DNA of 64,000 nt, taken from contig NZ_CP011427.1 in assembly GCF_001506165.1 (NCBI RefSeq), positions 2,728,001 to 2,792,000 of the forward strand, in the 5' to 3' direction. Below the pieces are notes generated by a model, which did not search any database, was not told the DNA's origin, and saw nothing but the letters and a program-made list of their open reading frames with translations. Origin of the DNA: Pantoea vagans (GTDB taxonomy: Bacteria > Pseudomonadota > Gammaproteobacteria > Enterobacterales > Enterobacteriaceae). The position numbers and the translations under genes were made by a program. Positions 27,587 through 39,068 of this stretch are shown piece after piece (within the stretch, counting starts at the first letter, position 1; the number at the start of each line of letters is the position of its first letter).

Positions 27587-28045
27587 CTACTTCCAGCGTT
27601 CGGCGGCTTGATGGTCGCTGTCGCGCGCATCGACCCAGCGTTCGCCCTGTTCGGTGGCTTCCCGCTTCCAGAAGGGGGCGCGGGTTTTCAGGTAATCCAT
27701 GATGAATTCTGTCGCCGCGAAGGCGCTACTGCGATGCGCGCTGCTGACGCCAACAAACACGATTTCATCACCGGGAAACAGTTCCCCCACGCGATGGATC
27801 ACCGTCACCTGCTGCAATGCCCAGCGTTGGCGTGCCTCTTCGACAATTTCCGCCAGCGCTTTTTCTGTCATGCCGGGATAGTGTTCCAGCGTTAATGCCG
27901 CCACGCTGTCACCGAGATTGTGATTACGCACTTTGCCGGTGAAGGTCACCACGGCACCATCGCTGTCATGGGCGGCGAGTTGTGCATACTCCTGCCCGAC
28001 ATCAAAAGGTTCGACGCCAACGCGAATGCGGGTTTCCATGCTCAT
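27587..28045 (-). CDS. moaE: Molybdopterin synthase large subunit
   Basis: The 152-aa catalytic subunit joins MoaD to insert two sulfurs into precursor Z, giving molybdopterin. It shows GAVVTFTGKVRNHNLGDSVA, LTLEHYPGMTEKALAEIV, VGVSSAHRSSAF and the active-site region YLKTRAPFWKREATEQGERW with the conserved Lys pair. I took ATG 28045, which overlaps the moaD stop (ATGA); ATG 28039 (METRIRV) is possible. It is the last gene of moaABCDE. Confidence 0.96.
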   Translation of the reverse strand: MSMETRIRVGVEPFDVGQEYAQLAAHDSDGAVVTFTGKVRNHNLGDSVAALTLEHYPGMTEKALAEIVEEARQRWALQQVTVIHRVGELFPGDEIVFVGVSSAHRSSAFAATEFIMDYLKTRAPFWKREATEQGERWVDARDSDHQAAERWK

Positions 28046-28287
28046 CCCCCCGTCACCGGCGGGAAGAAGGCCACTTCATCTCCGGCACGCAGCGGATGGC
28101 TCATCGGCACCAGAGTTTGATTCACCGCCGCCAGCAACTTGCCGGACTCCAGCGCCAGCGCCCAGCGGTCGCTTTTTCCGGCCAGCGCCGCACGCAGCGA
28201 AGCCACGTCCTGATACTCCGGTGCCAGTTCTAACGTACTGGTTCCGGTCAGCTCGCGCACCTGCGCGAAAAACAGCACTTTAATCAT
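28042..28287 (-). CDS. moaD: Molybdopterin synthase sulfur-carrier subunit
   Basis: The 81-aa ubiquitin-fold protein ends in GG ([10 protein letters not shown]), the residue that is adenylated by MoeB and thiocarboxylated. The start [15 protein letters not shown] matches E. coli MoaD. The gene overlaps moaC by 8 nt at its start and moaE by 4 nt at its end, which implies tight translational coupling. Confidence 0.96.
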   Translation of the reverse strand: MIKVLFFAQVRELTGTSTLELAPEYQDVASLRAALAGKSDRWALALESGKLLAAVNQTLVPMSHPLRAGDEVAFFPPVTGG

Positions 28288-28762
28288 GCGCCACCGCCTG
28301 AAAATCGCCGGATTTGCCGCCGCTTTTACTCAGTAAGCGCAGTTGGTCGATGACGATATCTTTCTGCACGGCCTTGCACATATCGTAAATGGTCAAGGCG
28401 GCAACCGAGGCGGCCGTCAGCGCCTCCATCTCGACGCCGGTTTTCCCGGTCAGGCGGCAGCGTGAGGTCACACGTACGCGGCTGTGTTCGGGTTCCGCCA
28501 CCAGGGTCACTTCCACCTTGCTCAACATCAGCGGATGGCAAAGCGGAATCAGCTCCCAGGTGCGTTTCGCCGCCTGAATCCCGGCGATACGCGCCGTGGC
28601 GAACACGTCGCCCTTGTGGTGGCTACCGTCGATGATCATTTGCAGCGTTTCGGCGCGCATCAGCACCAGCGCTTCGGCCTGGGCTTCACGAACCGTTTCG
28701 GTTTTGCCTGAGACATCCACCATATGGGCTTCGCCAGCGGCATTGATATGCGTTAATGACAT
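28280..28762 (-). CDS. moaC: Cyclic pyranopterin monophosphate synthase
   Basis: The 160-aa MoaC works with MoaA in the GTP-to-cPMP step. Conserved blocks are [46 protein letters not shown] and [20 protein letters not shown], and the active-site Asp lies in [13 protein letters not shown]. Length and order are those of E. coli. The start ATG 28762 lies 2 nt from the moaB stop codon. Confidence 0.97.
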   Translation of the reverse strand: MSLTHINAAGEAHMVDVSGKTETVREAQAEALVLMRAETLQMIIDGSHHKGDVFATARIAGIQAAKRTWELIPLCHPLMLSKVEVTLVAEPEHSRVRVTSRCRLTGKTGVEMEALTAASVAALTIYDMCKAVQKDIVIDQLRLLSKSGGKSGDFQAVAHD

Positions 28763-28764
28763 GC

Positions 28765-29280
28765 TTACAACTTCTTCAAATGAGAGACAAAATTACAGGG
28801 ACGCGTACGCGCATCCAACTGCTCTTCAATGATGCGTTCCCACGCGCTGCGACACGCGTTGGTGGAACCCGGTACGGCGAAAATCAATGTCTGGTTCGCG
28901 AGACCAGCCACCGCGCGCGATTGCAGCGTCGAGCTGCCAATGTCTTCGTAGGAGAACATACGGAACAGCTCGCCAAATCCATCGATTTCACGATCAAACA
29001 GCGGCAGCAGTGCTTCTGGTGTGCTGTTTTTGCTGTTGAATCCGGTACCGCCGTTGACGATCACTACCTGCACATCTTCACTGGCAATCCAGCGCGATAC
29101 CGTTGCACGAATGCGGTAACGATTATCCGGCACGATGGCGCGATCCACCACCTGGTGTCCGGCTTCCGTCAACGCCTCGCGCAGGTAATCACCCGAGGTG
29201 TCGTTGCTGGCGTCACGGCTATCTGAGACGGTCATCACCGCCACATTCAAGGCGACAAATTCGCCGGTCGGTTTACCCAT
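28765..29280 (-). CDS. moaB: Molybdenum cofactor biosynthesis protein B
   Basis: The 171-aa MogA/MoaB-fold protein binds molybdopterin; in E. coli MogA does the adenylylation and the role of MoaB is less clear. Visible motifs are [40 protein letters not shown] and [19 protein letters not shown]. The start ATG 29280 is 17 nt downstream of the moaA stop. Confidence 0.96.
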   Translation of the reverse strand: MGKPTGEFVALNVAVMTVSDSRDASNDTSGDYLREALTEAGHQVVDRAIVPDNRYRIRATVSRWIASEDVQVVIVNGGTGFNSKNSTPEALLPLFDREIDGFGELFRMFSYEDIGSSTLQSRAVAGLANQTLIFAVPGSTNACRSAWERIIEEQLDARTRPCNFVSHLKKL

Positions 29281-29297
29281 GGCTGTAACTCCTGTGT

Positions 29298-30284
29298 TTA
29301 GCCACCAATGAAGGAGAGATTTTGCGTGATGCCCGTGTTGCCCTGATGCAGGAAGTGCGTCTGCTTTTTGTGCCCGAGGCTATGCGCGATACGCGCCTGC
29401 AGTTCATCTTGTTGGGCATCGGAGGCCAGCAGATCGCGTAGCGGCACGCCGCTATCGCCAAACAAGCATAAATGCAGGTTGCCGATGGCCGAGACGCGCA
29501 AGCGGTTACAACTGGCACAGAAATCTTTTTCGTAGGGCATGATCAGGCCGACTTCACCCTGATAATCAGGATGGCGGAACACCTGTGCCGGGCCATCACT
29601 GCGCCCGCGCGTCTGGCGTTGCCAACCTTGCATGATGAGTTGATCGCGGATCACTTCGCCGGAGATATGGTGACGGCGGAACAGATCGCCGCCCTCGCCG
29701 GTTTCCATCAGCTCGATAAAGCGCAGTTGGATTGGGCGCGTGCGGATCCAGTCCAGGAAAGTCTCCAGACTGTGGCTGTTCAGGTCGCGCATCAGCACGC
29801 TGTTAACTTTGACCTTCTCGAAACCCGCAGCAAAGGCAGCATCAATGCCGGCCATCACCTCAGCAAACTTGTCCTGACCGGTAATCGCGTGGAACTGGCG
29901 CGCATCAAGGCTATCGACGCTGACGTTGATGTGGGTGAGTCCCGCATCACGCCACGCCTGCACATCCCGCGCGAGGCGATAACCGTTAGTGGTCACAGCA
30001 ATCTGACGGATCGCCTGATTTTCACGCACCGCCGCGATGATATCGGTGAAGTCGCGACGCATAGAGGGTTCGCCACCGGTCAGGCGCACTTTTTCTGTGC
30101 CCGCAGCCGCAAAGGCACGCGTCACGCGACGGATCTCGTCCAGCGAGAGAAAGCTTTTGTTGTGCGTACCGTTCGGCTTGTAACCGTCGGGTAAGCAGTA
30201 GGTACAACGGAAGTTACACACATCCGTGACCGACAGGCGCAGATAGTAAAAGCTGCGCGCATAGGCATCTGTAAATTGTGGCAC
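29298..30284 (-). CDS. moaA: GTP 3',8-cyclase (radical SAM)
   Basis: The 328-aa radical SAM enzyme makes (8S)-3',8-cyclo-7,8-dihydroguanosine triphosphate, the first step of molybdopterin synthesis. The N-terminal cluster motif CNFRCTYC (CxxxCxxC) lies at about residues 24-31, the C-terminal GTP-side cluster in [18 protein letters not shown], and the essential C-terminal GG in LSFIGG. I chose GTG 30284 because it gives E. coli length, aligns with MASQLTDAFAR and follows GGAAAGG; the frame upstream of it is the riboswitch, not protein. Confidence 0.96.
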   Translation of the reverse strand: MPQFTDAYARSFYYLRLSVTDVCNFRCTYCLPDGYKPNGTHNKSFLSLDEIRRVTRAFAAAGTEKVRLTGGEPSMRRDFTDIIAAVRENQAIRQIAVTTNGYRLARDVQAWRDAGLTHINVSVDSLDARQFHAITGQDKFAEVMAGIDAAFAAGFEKVKVNSVLMRDLNSHSLETFLDWIRTRPIQLRFIELMETGEGGDLFRRHHISGEVIRDQLIMQGWQRQTRGRSDGPAQVFRHPDYQGEVGLIMPYEKDFCASCNRLRVSAIGNLHLCLFGDSGVPLRDLLASDAQQDELQARIAHSLGHKKQTHFLHQGNTGITQNLSFIGG

Positions 30285-30286
30285 CT

Positions 30287-30400
30287 GAACACCTTTCCAA
30301 ATACGGGAGATGCAGTCATTTCTTTCTGCACCCTGGCAGCTTACGCTACGGCCAGGCAGCCCTATCTTTCGACTTAGGCATGCAAGGCTTGGGAGTCTGC
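30287..30400 (-). promoter_or_regulatory. Molybdenum-cofactor (Moco) riboswitch, moaA leader
   Basis: The minus-strand leader between about 30400 and the GTG contains, in order, CTCCCAAGCC, a hairpin with stem CCTGGC/GCCAGG (30332-30337 with 30351-30356), GTGCAGAAAGAAATGACTGC and ATCTCCCGTATTTGGAAAGG directly at the start codon. This is the E. coli moaA Moco-RNA leader as I know it; in that RNA the cofactor shuts off translation when it is plentiful. The limits are approximate. Confidence 0.85.
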
Positions 30401-30602
30401 TGTCGTTATCGACAACACGGTTAATACGGATGTTAGCGCGATTTGCCTCTCGCATCCATGAGTGAATTTCGCTATATATACTGATACATAACGATTTTTC
30501 ACCGCATTTTCGCAGCAGGATACGTTAAAATGCGCGGTAGATATTGATTCACATCACTACAACTGCGCCTCTTCAGGCAGTTGTAAGCTTTTAAGGAATA
30601 GC

Positions 30603-31505
30603 ATGAATCGTACCCTGGCAGATTTAGATCGCGTAGTGGCGCTTGGCGGCGGGCATGGCCTTGGCCGTGTGATGTCCGCACTGGCACCGCTTGGCTCGCG
30701 CCTGACCGGTATCGTGACGACCACCGATAATGGCGGATCCACCGGACGCATTCGTCGTTCGGAAGGCGGCATTGCCTGGGGTGATATGCGTAATTGCATC
30801 AATCAACTGATCACCGAGCCTAGCGTGGCGTCGGCGATGTTCGAGTATCGCTTCGCAGGCAATGGCGAGTTGGCGGGCCATAATCTTGGCAATCTGATAC
30901 TCAAAGCACTCGATCACCTCAGCGTACGTCCGCTGGAAGCCATCAACATCATTCGTAATCTGCTCAAGGTGGATGCCTTCTTGATCCCGATGTCGGAGCA
31001 GCCGGTTGATCTGGTGGCGCAGGATTGCGAAGGCAACATGGTGTACGGTGAGACCGCCATTGATGAGATGAAGCAACCGCCGCAAGAGTTGATGCTGCAC
31101 CCGAACGTCATCCCCACTAAAGAGGCGCTGGATGCGATTGCTGAAGCCGATTTAATTTTGATTGGCCCCGGCAGCTTTTACACCAGCCTGATGCCGATTC
31201 TGTTGATGGAAGAGATGACTCGCGCATTACGCCGTACCCCTGCCACCATGGTGTTTATTGGCAATCTTGGCCGCGAATTAAGCCCTGCAGCCGCCAGCCT
31301 GACCGTGGCCGATAAGCTGGCCATCATGGAAAAGGCGATTGGAAAGCGCGTGATTGATGCGGTAGTGGTCAGTCCGGCCGCCGACATTCGTGGTGTAGAG
31401 GATCGTCTGATTGTGCGCGAACCGCTGGAGGCCGCTGACATCAAGTACCGTCACGACCGCCAGTTACTGCGCATTGCGCTGGAGCAGGCGATTCAGGCGT
31501 TTTAG
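30603..31505 (+). CDS. ybhK: Gluconeogenesis-factor-like protein YbhK (YvcK/CofD family)
   Basis: The 300-aa protein matches E. coli YbhK (302 aa): [17 protein letters not shown] near the N-terminus, [40 protein letters not shown], and [18 protein letters not shown]. YvcK proteins bind UDP-sugars and affect cell-wall or carbon metabolism; the enzymatic role is unclear. Start ATG 30603, divergent from moaA. The 3' end is unusual: the last 16 codons are repeated in tandem after the stop codon (separate entry). Confidence 0.93.
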   Translation: MNRTLADLDRVVALGGGHGLGRVMSALAPLGSRLTGIVTTTDNGGSTGRIRRSEGGIAWGDMRNCINQLITEPSVASAMFEYRFAGNGELAGHNLGNLILKALDHLSVRPLEAINIIRNLLKVDAFLIPMSEQPVDLVAQDCEGNMVYGETAIDEMKQPPQELMLHPNVIPTKEALDAIAEADLILIGPGSFYTSLMPILLMEEMTRALRRTPATMVFIGNLGRELSPAAASLTVADKLAIMEKAIGKRVIDAVVVSPAADIRGVEDRLIVREPLEAADIKYRHDRQLLRIALEQAIQAF

Positions 31506-31577
31506 GTGCACATGAATCGCCAGTTACTGCGCATTGCGCTGAATCAGGCGATTCAGGCGATTTCGGTGCGCATGAAT
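31458..31577. repeat. 60-bp tandem duplication across the ybhK stop codon
   Basis: 31458-31517 and 31518-31577 are two copies of a 60-bp unit differing at five or so positions. Each begins CGCCAGTTACTGCGCATTGC; the left copy contains the TAG stop, the right has TCG in its place. The unit ends in GGTGCACATGAAT (left) and GGTGCGCATGAAT (right), the left arm of a REP-like palindrome. Confidence 0.9.
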
Positions 31578-31622
31578 GCGCACACTACGGCGTTTCGCGT
31601 AGGGTCGCCATTAATGGCGACC
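31565..31622. repeat. Head-to-head REP-like palindrome pair
   Basis: GGTGCGCAT-GA-ATGCGCACACTAC (31565-31588) is followed after 10 nt by GTAGGGTCGCCAT-TA-ATGGCGACC (31599-31622). The same two core types appear as at 12553, 35309 and 48297, but in reversed order. The pair lies in the ybhK/uvrB convergent gap. Confidence 0.85.
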
Positions 31623-31641
31623 GCAACGATTCTTGCTGAAA

Positions 31642-33663
<2,022 letters not shown>

Positions 33664-33742
33664 GGTTTTGCGGTTCCTGCGGAAGAAGTCGGCGGGCAGG
33701 CTGCTAATTCTACTCTGCTATGGCGAATTTGCCAGAAAAAAA

Positions 33743-33762
33743 TACTGGATATATTTACAGAT
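33743..33762. promoter_or_regulatory. LexA (SOS) box upstream of uvrB
   Basis: TACTGGATATATTTACAGAT contains CTGG-N8-ACAG, 80 nt upstream of the uvrB ATG; on the minus strand it reads CTGT-AAATATAT-CCAG, close to the E. coli uvrB box. One arm departs from CTGT. Confidence 0.85.
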
Positions 33763-33843
33763 ATCTTGCACGATAACGGGGAAACGGGTTGTTTCGCTTC
33801 AGTGCAATTAAAGCGGCAGAAAGCAAAATGTTGTTGCGCAAGG

Positions 33844-34110
33844 TTATCCCCAGAGCCGTAACGCTTTTAACATTTGTCAAGAGAGCGCCATTAAATTGCA
33901 GTCGGATGACAAGGCAGAAAAATCTCAGGCTTGCTTTTAAATAACCTGCTGATTTTATTCACAATGACCTCAAAGTCCAGTTTCGCAGCATAATGTATGC
34001 AGGCCGCGTATTTCCTCGCTTGCGCCCGGTTTTCAGTCGCTAATACACAAGGTTATCCACAGGAATGGTGGATAACTGAATCCAGCCCTGAACCCATCGG
34101 CTGTGTATAA
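33844..34110. promoter_or_regulatory. DnaA-box cluster upstream of uvrB
   Basis: Perfect TTATNCACA sites are TTATTCACA at 33955-33963, TTATCCACA at 34053-34061 and TTATACACA on the minus strand at 34102-34110. One-mismatch sites are TTATCCCCA at 33844-33852, TAATACACA at 34041-34049 and TTATCCACC on the minus strand at 34068-34076. The 912-bp gap 33664-34575 contains no gene and also holds the uvrB promoter region; beyond the boxes it is plain AT-rich DNA with a T9 run at 34144. From memory, E. coli uvrB has an upstream DnaA-binding region as well. Confidence 0.7.
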
Positions 34111-34575
34111 TTTTCCCCAGGCTTGTCCAGGCGTGCGAAATATTTTTTTTTTGCGATTATTTTCCCCCCACCTCAGACCGCTTTAACTATTCTTTTTGCA
34201 GCTTAAGCAAGCCTTCTTGTCGTGAAAACCGTGCGTTAAGACCATTTATTTCTTCAGTGATTGCCTTATGAACGAACAGATGCACCAGAAACGTTAAGCG
34301 TTCAGCACTCTCAAAGTGCAGCCAGGTTATTACTGAGTGGAATTATTAAGCATCTCTCATCTTTTAAGGGCTGTTTTGCCTCGATTCTGATGAAGATGCC
34401 CCCGTCGCACTAATCTGGCCTGGGAATTGCAGGTACCTGACTATGGAGTGACGAGTCCATAAGGTCTGCTGCGCAGGCCTGTAACAGCAGTGTCCACTAT
34501 CAATCGTGCACGACTGTATGCCAGACGACACAGAGCGGGAGCATTCAGGCAAATAATCTGGAAGGAGTATGTCAG

Positions 34576-35292
34576 ATGCTGAGTTTACGTTCGGTGAATC
34601 AGTTTTACGGTCACAACCATATTCTGTGGGATGTCGATCTCGATCTGCCCCCCGGCACCTGTACCGGTGTGCTGGGCAGTCCCGGAATGGGCAAAACCAC
34701 GCTAGTGAACTGCATCATGGGGCGCTTACCGATTAATAGCGGCTCGATGACCTGGCAGGAAGATGGTTCGCCGCCAGAGGACTTGCTGCTGCAACCTGCG
34801 GAACAGCGCGCGCGAATGGGCATTGGCTATGTGCCGCAGGGGCGCCATATTTTCTCGCAGATGAGTGTGGAAGATAACCTGATGATTGCGTTGATGGCCG
34901 CGCAGGACGACCGCAGCCGTGCTATTCCAGAAATGGTTTTCGATCTGTTTCCTGCACTCTATTCATTACGCCATCAGCGCAGCGGCGAATTACCGATGGA
35001 CCAGCAGCAGCACCTTGCGCTGGCACGTGCACTGGTGTTGCAGCCAAAGCTGCTGATTCTGGATGAACCCACTGAAGGTATGTCGCCTTGGCTGGAAGAG
35101 GAGATGGGCAACCTGATCCGCCGCCTCAATCGCGAATACGGTTTAACGGTATTACTGCTGGAGCAGCACGTGTCGTTTATCCGCCGGGTAGCGGACTATT
35201 TCCTGCTGCTGCATCGGGGTCGTAATGTGGCGCAGGGCCACGTGGCACAACTGGACGATATCACTGTTAGCAAGTGGTTAACGTCGACGTAG
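34576..35292 (+). CDS. Orphan ABC ATPase resembling UrtE/LivF
   Basis: The 238-aa single ATPase domain is closest by eye to UrtE, a urea ABC-transporter ATPase of the LivF type: LRSVNQFYGHNHILWDVDL, GYVPQGRHIFSQMSVEDNLM, LLILDEPTEGMSPWLEEEMG (Walker B). Walker A is GSPGMGKTT rather than GRNGVGKTT. The signature LSGGQQQQLAIARAL is replaced by SGELPMDQQQHLALARAL, so the LSGGQ Ser-Gly-Gly is lost. No permease, binding protein or other urt gene is near. ATG 34576 has GGAAGGAGT upstream, so it looks expressed. It may be a degenerating leftover or a regulator; transport is unlikely alone. Confidence 0.82.
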   Translation: MLSLRSVNQFYGHNHILWDVDLDLPPGTCTGVLGSPGMGKTTLVNCIMGRLPINSGSMTWQEDGSPPEDLLLQPAEQRARMGIGYVPQGRHIFSQMSVEDNLMIALMAAQDDRSRAIPEMVFDLFPALYSLRHQRSGELPMDQQQHLALARALVLQPKLLILDEPTEGMSPWLEEEMGNLIRRLNREYGLTVLLLEQHVSFIRRVADYFLLLHRGRNVAQGHVAQLDDITVSKWLTST

Positions 35293-35308
35293 CGGCCGCC
35301 GATTGGTG

Positions 35309-35376
35309 TGGTCGCCATTAATCGCGACCCTACGGGTGAATGATAAATCGTTGTAGGGTGCGCATTTATGCGCACC
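35309..35376. repeat. Head-to-head REP-like palindrome pair
   Basis: GGTCGCCAT-TA-ATCGCGACC runs into CTAC (35330-35333), a 19-nt spacer, then GTAG (35353-35356) with GGTGCGCAT-TT-ATGCGCACC. The order and spacing are as at 12553 and 48297. It fills the gap between the UrtE-like gene and the bioD 3' end. Confidence 0.85.
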
Positions 35377-35390
35377 TGGAAAGGATATTT

Positions 35391-36062
35391 TTACAGTGGC
35401 AGGGTCAAATACTGCCCGCACTCGGCCTGCTGCGTTTCGTTGTCCAGATACGGAATCTCGCCCAGGAACGGCGCATCAATACGCTGACGCAGTGTGGCGA
35501 TGTACTCCGCATGACGTTTACCCGGCGGCTGAATATCGTTGGCAATCCATCCCGCCAGACGCAGCCCGCGTGCCTTAATCGCTTCTGCTGTCAGCATCGC
35601 ATGGTTAATACAGCCCAGTTTCACTCCCACCACCAGGATGACCGGGAGTTGCTCCGCCTCAACCCAATCGGCATAGGTTTGCGTCTCCGATAAGGGGGTA
35701 AACCAACCGCCGGCCCCCTCCACCAGCACCCATTCAGCCTGCTGCTCCAGCGCACGCAGCCCTGCGGACAACGCAGCAAACTCAATCGGCCTGCCCTCTT
35801 CCGCACTGACAATGTGCGGTGAAGTCGGTTCCACAAATGCCATCGGGTTCACCTGCTCGTAGCTGAGTGCCAGGCTGCTGTAGCGCTGGAGCGCCAGGGC
35901 ATCACTGTTGCGGATCCCCGCTGGCGTGATGTCACACCCTGATGCCACTGGCTTGTAGCCTGCGGTACGTAAACCCGCAGCACTCGCCGCCTGCAACAGT
36001 GCGCCACTGGCCACCGTTTTGCCGACTTCAGTGTCCGTTCCGGTAATAAACCAGCGTGTCAT
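35391..36062 (-). CDS. bioD: Dethiobiotin synthetase
   Basis: The 223-aa ATP-dependent enzyme closes the ureido ring on DAPA with CO2. The P-loop is GTDTEVGKTVASGALLQA at the N-terminus, and YKPVASGCD and VLVEGAGGWFTPLSETQTY are the family motifs. Its start overlaps the bioC stop by 4 nt. It is the last gene of bioBFCD and is followed by a REP pair. Confidence 0.96.
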   Translation of the reverse strand: MTRWFITGTDTEVGKTVASGALLQAASAAGLRTAGYKPVASGCDITPAGIRNSDALALQRYSSLALSYEQVNPMAFVEPTSPHIVSAEEGRPIEFAALSAGLRALEQQAEWVLVEGAGGWFTPLSETQTYADWVEAEQLPVILVVGVKLGCINHAMLTAEAIKARGLRLAGWIANDIQPPGKRHAEYIATLRQRIDAPFLGEIPYLDNETQQAECGQYLTLPL

Positions 36063-36814
36063 TTACTTAAAACTCCATACATCAAGTGATAACTGAGGCG
36101 ATAGCCGCGCTCATCTTGCGGCCAGCACTGCTCAAGCTGTGTCAGCTGCTTACGCGTGAGCACACCTGTGCCGCGCCCTTCATGCAAATGGGTGGCACCA
36201 ATACCTTTCAACGAGCGCATCGCGCTCAGCGCTGTGGGGAAGTGCAGCGTGATCATCTGCTGCTGAGCGTGCAGCGGCAAACCTGCGCAGGCTGAGGTCA
36301 ATTGCGCTTCGTTGAGAAAGCGATTGGCGTGGATACGGCCATCAAGTTGTGCCCACGCCTGATGCACTTCATGCAGCGAGCCATCAAGCAGGGTCGAAAA
36401 CAGCACCGCGCCGCCGGGACGTGTGACGCGCAGGAATTGCTGTAGCGCAAGGCGCAGATCGCTGCTCCACTGCACCGCCAGATTGCTCCACACCCCATCA
36501 ACGCTGTTATCCGGTAGCGGCAATTCATCGATATCCCCTTGCACATAATGCTGTGCAGAGTGCTGGGTGCGCGCAGCATCCAGCATACTGGCAGAGAGAT
36601 CGAGCGCGGTGAGTGTGCGCCCACGATCGCGCCAGTAGCGACTGTACCAACCAGTGCCACACCCCGCGTCCAGCAAATGCGGGCCAAAACCCGCCGGTGC
36701 CAGCGCCAACAGGGCATCCCCACTCTGCCGCTGCAACTCGGCATGTTGTTCATAATGCTGTGCCGCGCGTCCAAAGGCCTGCGCCACCGCCTGCTTGTTA
36801 ACCTGCAGCGTCAT
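36059..36814 (-). CDS. bioC: Malonyl-ACP O-methyltransferase
   Basis: The 251-aa SAM methyltransferase masks the malonyl carboxyl so that the fatty-acid elongation cycle can make pimeloyl-ACP methyl ester. The SAM motif [19 protein letters not shown] lies at about residues 46-64, with [12 protein letters not shown] and [11 protein letters not shown] after it. It overlaps bioF by 17 nt and bioD by 4 nt. The demethylating partner BioH is not in the window. Confidence 0.95.
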   Translation of the reverse strand: MTLQVNKQAVAQAFGRAAQHYEQHAELQRQSGDALLALAPAGFGPHLLDAGCGTGWYSRYWRDRGRTLTALDLSASMLDAARTQHSAQHYVQGDIDELPLPDNSVDGVWSNLAVQWSSDLRLALQQFLRVTRPGGAVLFSTLLDGSLHEVHQAWAQLDGRIHANRFLNEAQLTSACAGLPLHAQQQMITLHFPTALSAMRSLKGIGATHLHEGRGTGVLTRKQLTQLEQCWPQDERGYRLSYHLMYGVLSK

Positions 36815-37949
36815 ACAGTGCCTCCAGTAGACGATCGATGTCTTCAGTGTGGTGTGCCGCCGTGAGGGTGATGCGTAAACGCGCCGTGCCCGGCGGCACC
36901 GTAGGCGGTCGAATCGCGCTCACCCAGCATCCGGCAGCAGCCAAACGCTGTGACAACGCCAACGCCGCACTGTTTTCGCCCACAATCAGTGGCTGAATCG
37001 CACTGTTTGACGGCATCAGCTGCCACGGAAGATCGGCCGCACCGCGACGGAAGCGAGCGATATGGCTGTTTAGCTGTTCACGGAGGGCATCGCCCTGTTG
37101 GATCTGCTGCAACGCGGCCAACAGCGCACAACATTGTGCCGGTGGCATCGCGGTGGAGTAGATCAAATGGCGTGAAAACTGCTCGACGTAATCCGCCGTG
37201 GCTTCATCGCATAACAGTGCGGCTCCGCTGACGCCAAAACCTTTGCCAAAGGTGACAATTAACAGCTCGGGTTTTACGCCCTGCTGCCAGCAACTTCCTC
37301 GCCCCTGCTCACCGCACACCCCAATACCGTGTGCATCATCCACCAGCAACCAGCCGTTGCCACGCTGCGTCTCCTGCGCGATAGCGGCTAGCGGTGCGCT
37401 ATCGCCATCCATGCTGAAAATGCCTTCGGTCACCACCAGCGTGCCGCCGTCCGACGGCGTTGCCAGCAGTTTAGCCAGGCTCTCAGGCTGATTATGGGCA
37501 AAACGTCTGAGGGTAGCCGGGCTGTGGCTGGCCGCATCCAGCAGCGATGCGTGTGCCAGCTTATCGGCGAGAATGCGATCTTGCTTTTCTGCCAGCAGAT
37601 GGATCACCGCCTGATTGGCGGCAAAGCCGGAGATAAACAGCAAGGCACGTTTGTAACCCAACCACTCCGCCAGCTGCTCTTCCAGCTGCGCATGGTATTG
37701 GCTATAGCCCGTGACGTGGCCGGAAGCGCCCGCGCCAGCCCCCGCTTGCGCCGCACCCTGCTGCCAGGCCGCAATCACCGCTGGATGCTGGCTCAGGCCC
37801 AGATAATCGTTGCTGGAGAAGTGGCAATAGCGCTGCCCCTCGAGCGTGATCTCACGGACACTGTTGTGTTCAAAACGCCGCCGCACGCGCCAGCCATCAG
37901 CTTCACGTCGTGCGATCAACGCGTGTTCAATGCGATCTGACCAGCTCAT
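36798..37949 (-). CDS. bioF: 8-amino-7-oxononanoate synthase
   Basis: The 383-aa PLP enzyme condenses pimeloyl-ACP with L-alanine. The PLP Lys lies in [15 protein letters not shown], and [15 protein letters not shown] and [11 protein letters not shown] are family motifs. Its ATG shares one base with the bioB stop (TAATG), and it overlaps bioC by 17 nt, so the whole operon is translationally coupled. Confidence 0.97.
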   Translation of the reverse strand: MSWSDRIEHALIARREADGWRVRRRFEHNSVREITLEGQRYCHFSSNDYLGLSQHPAVIAAWQQGAAQAGAGAGASGHVTGYSQYHAQLEEQLAEWLGYKRALLFISGFAANQAVIHLLAEKQDRILADKLAHASLLDAASHSPATLRRFAHNQPESLAKLLATPSDGGTLVVTEGIFSMDGDSAPLAAIAQETQRGNGWLLVDDAHGIGVCGEQGRGSCWQQGVKPELLIVTFGKGFGVSGAALLCDEATADYVEQFSRHLIYSTAMPPAQCCALLAALQQIQQGDALREQLNSHIARFRRGAADLPWQLMPSNSAIQPLIVGENSAALALSQRLAAAGCWVSAIRPPTVPPGTARLRITLTAAHHTEDIDRLLEALYDAAG

Positions 37950-38980
37950 TACACTGCCGCGTTGTAGAACTGTTCGGTATCCGCGTGCACCAACTGTTCA
38001 CTCAGTTGATATTGCTGCTCATTGTCACCTGCGGTGGTGGCGGTGTGTTCGGGATTGAGGCCGAGTTTGCGGAACAGGATCAGATCTTTATCTTCTTCCG
38101 GGTTCGGCGTAGTCAGCAATTTGCAACCGTAGAAGATGGAGTTAGCACCGGCCATAAAGCACATCGCCTGAGTTTGCTCGCTCATCTGCTCACGGCCCGC
38201 TGAAAGACGGACGTGCGACGATGGCATCATGATACGTGCCACCGCAATGGTGCGGATAAAATCAAAAGGTTCAACGTCATCGTTATCCGCCAGCGGCGTG
38301 CCTTTGACCTTGACCAGCATGTTGATCGGCACACTCTCTGGTGGCGTCGGTAGATTCGCCAACTGCACCAGCAAGCCCGCACGGTCTTTCACCGTTTCAC
38401 CCAGGCCGACAATGCCGCCCGAGCACACTTTAATGCCTGCGCCGCGCACTTTATCCAGCGTATCCAGACGCTCCTGATAGCTGCGCGTGGTGATGATGCT
38501 GCCGTAAAACTCTGGCGAAGTGTCGAGGTTGTGGTTGTAGAAATCGAGACCCGCACTGGCCAGGCGCTCAGCCTGGGTGTTGTCCAGCGTGCCCAGTGTC
38601 ATGCAGGTTTCCATACCCATAGCTTTCACGCCCTGCACCATCTGCTCCAGGTACGGCATGTCGCGCTCGTGAGGGTTTTTCCATGCAGCGCCCATACAGA
38701 AACGGCTTGATCCCGCCGCTTTGGCTTTACGCGCCGATTCCAGCACCGCTTCCACTTCCATCAGACGCTCGGACTCCAGCCCGGTTTTATAGCGTGCACT
38801 CTGCGGGCAGTATTTACAGTCTTCCGGACAGGCACCGGTTTTGATCGACAGCAGTGTACTGACCTGCACCTGGCGCGGATCAAAATGCTGACGGTGAACT
38901 TGCTGCGCTTCGAACATCAGCTCAAGGAAAGGTTTATCGAACAGTGCCTGAGCTTGTGTCAGTGTCCAGCGGTTTGCCAT
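37949..38980 (-). CDS. bioB: Biotin synthase (radical SAM)
   Basis: The 343-aa radical SAM enzyme inserts sulfur into dethiobiotin. The 4Fe-4S motif lies in [16 protein letters not shown] (CxxxCxxC, about 53-60); the second cluster ligands lie around [17 protein letters not shown] and the Arg in RLSAGREQM. It starts the operon at 38980, opposite bioA, with the BirA operator between them. Confidence 0.97.
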   Translation of the reverse strand: MANRWTLTQAQALFDKPFLELMFEAQQVHRQHFDPRQVQVSTLLSIKTGACPEDCKYCPQSARYKTGLESERLMEVEAVLESARKAKAAGSSRFCMGAAWKNPHERDMPYLEQMVQGVKAMGMETCMTLGTLDNTQAERLASAGLDFYNHNLDTSPEFYGSIITTRSYQERLDTLDKVRGAGIKVCSGGIVGLGETVKDRAGLLVQLANLPTPPESVPINMLVKVKGTPLADNDDVEPFDFIRTIAVARIMMPSSHVRLSAGREQMSEQTQAMCFMAGANSIFYGCKLLTTPNPEEDKDLILFRKLGLNPEHTATTAGDNEQQYQLSEQLVHADTEQFYNAAV

Positions 38981-39030
38981 TGCTTACTCCAGAAAAAAGG
39001 GGTTCATCCCGACGATTAACGTGGTTATAC

Positions 39031-39063
39031 TCGTAAACTAAATCTTTTCAAAATGGTTTACAA
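39031..39063. promoter_or_regulatory. BirA biotin operator (bioO)
   Basis: TCGTAAAC-TAAATCTTTTCAAAATG-GTTTACAA is the dyad bound by the BirA-biotinyl-AMP dimer, and the inner TAAATCTTTTCAA is the E. coli bioO sequence. It lies in the 88-bp bioB/bioA gap and so represses both divergent transcripts when biotin is sufficient. The left arm has one mismatch (TCGTAAAC for TTGTAAAC). Confidence 0.92.
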
Positions 39064-39068
39064 GACAG

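Noticed and set aside
33664..34575. A replication origin, suggested by several DnaA boxes in AT-rich DNA
   Set aside because: The neighbours (uvrB, bio) are not those of oriC in Enterobacterales (mioC/mnmG), and no 13-mer repeats or GATC cluster were seen. A regulatory or titration role fits better.
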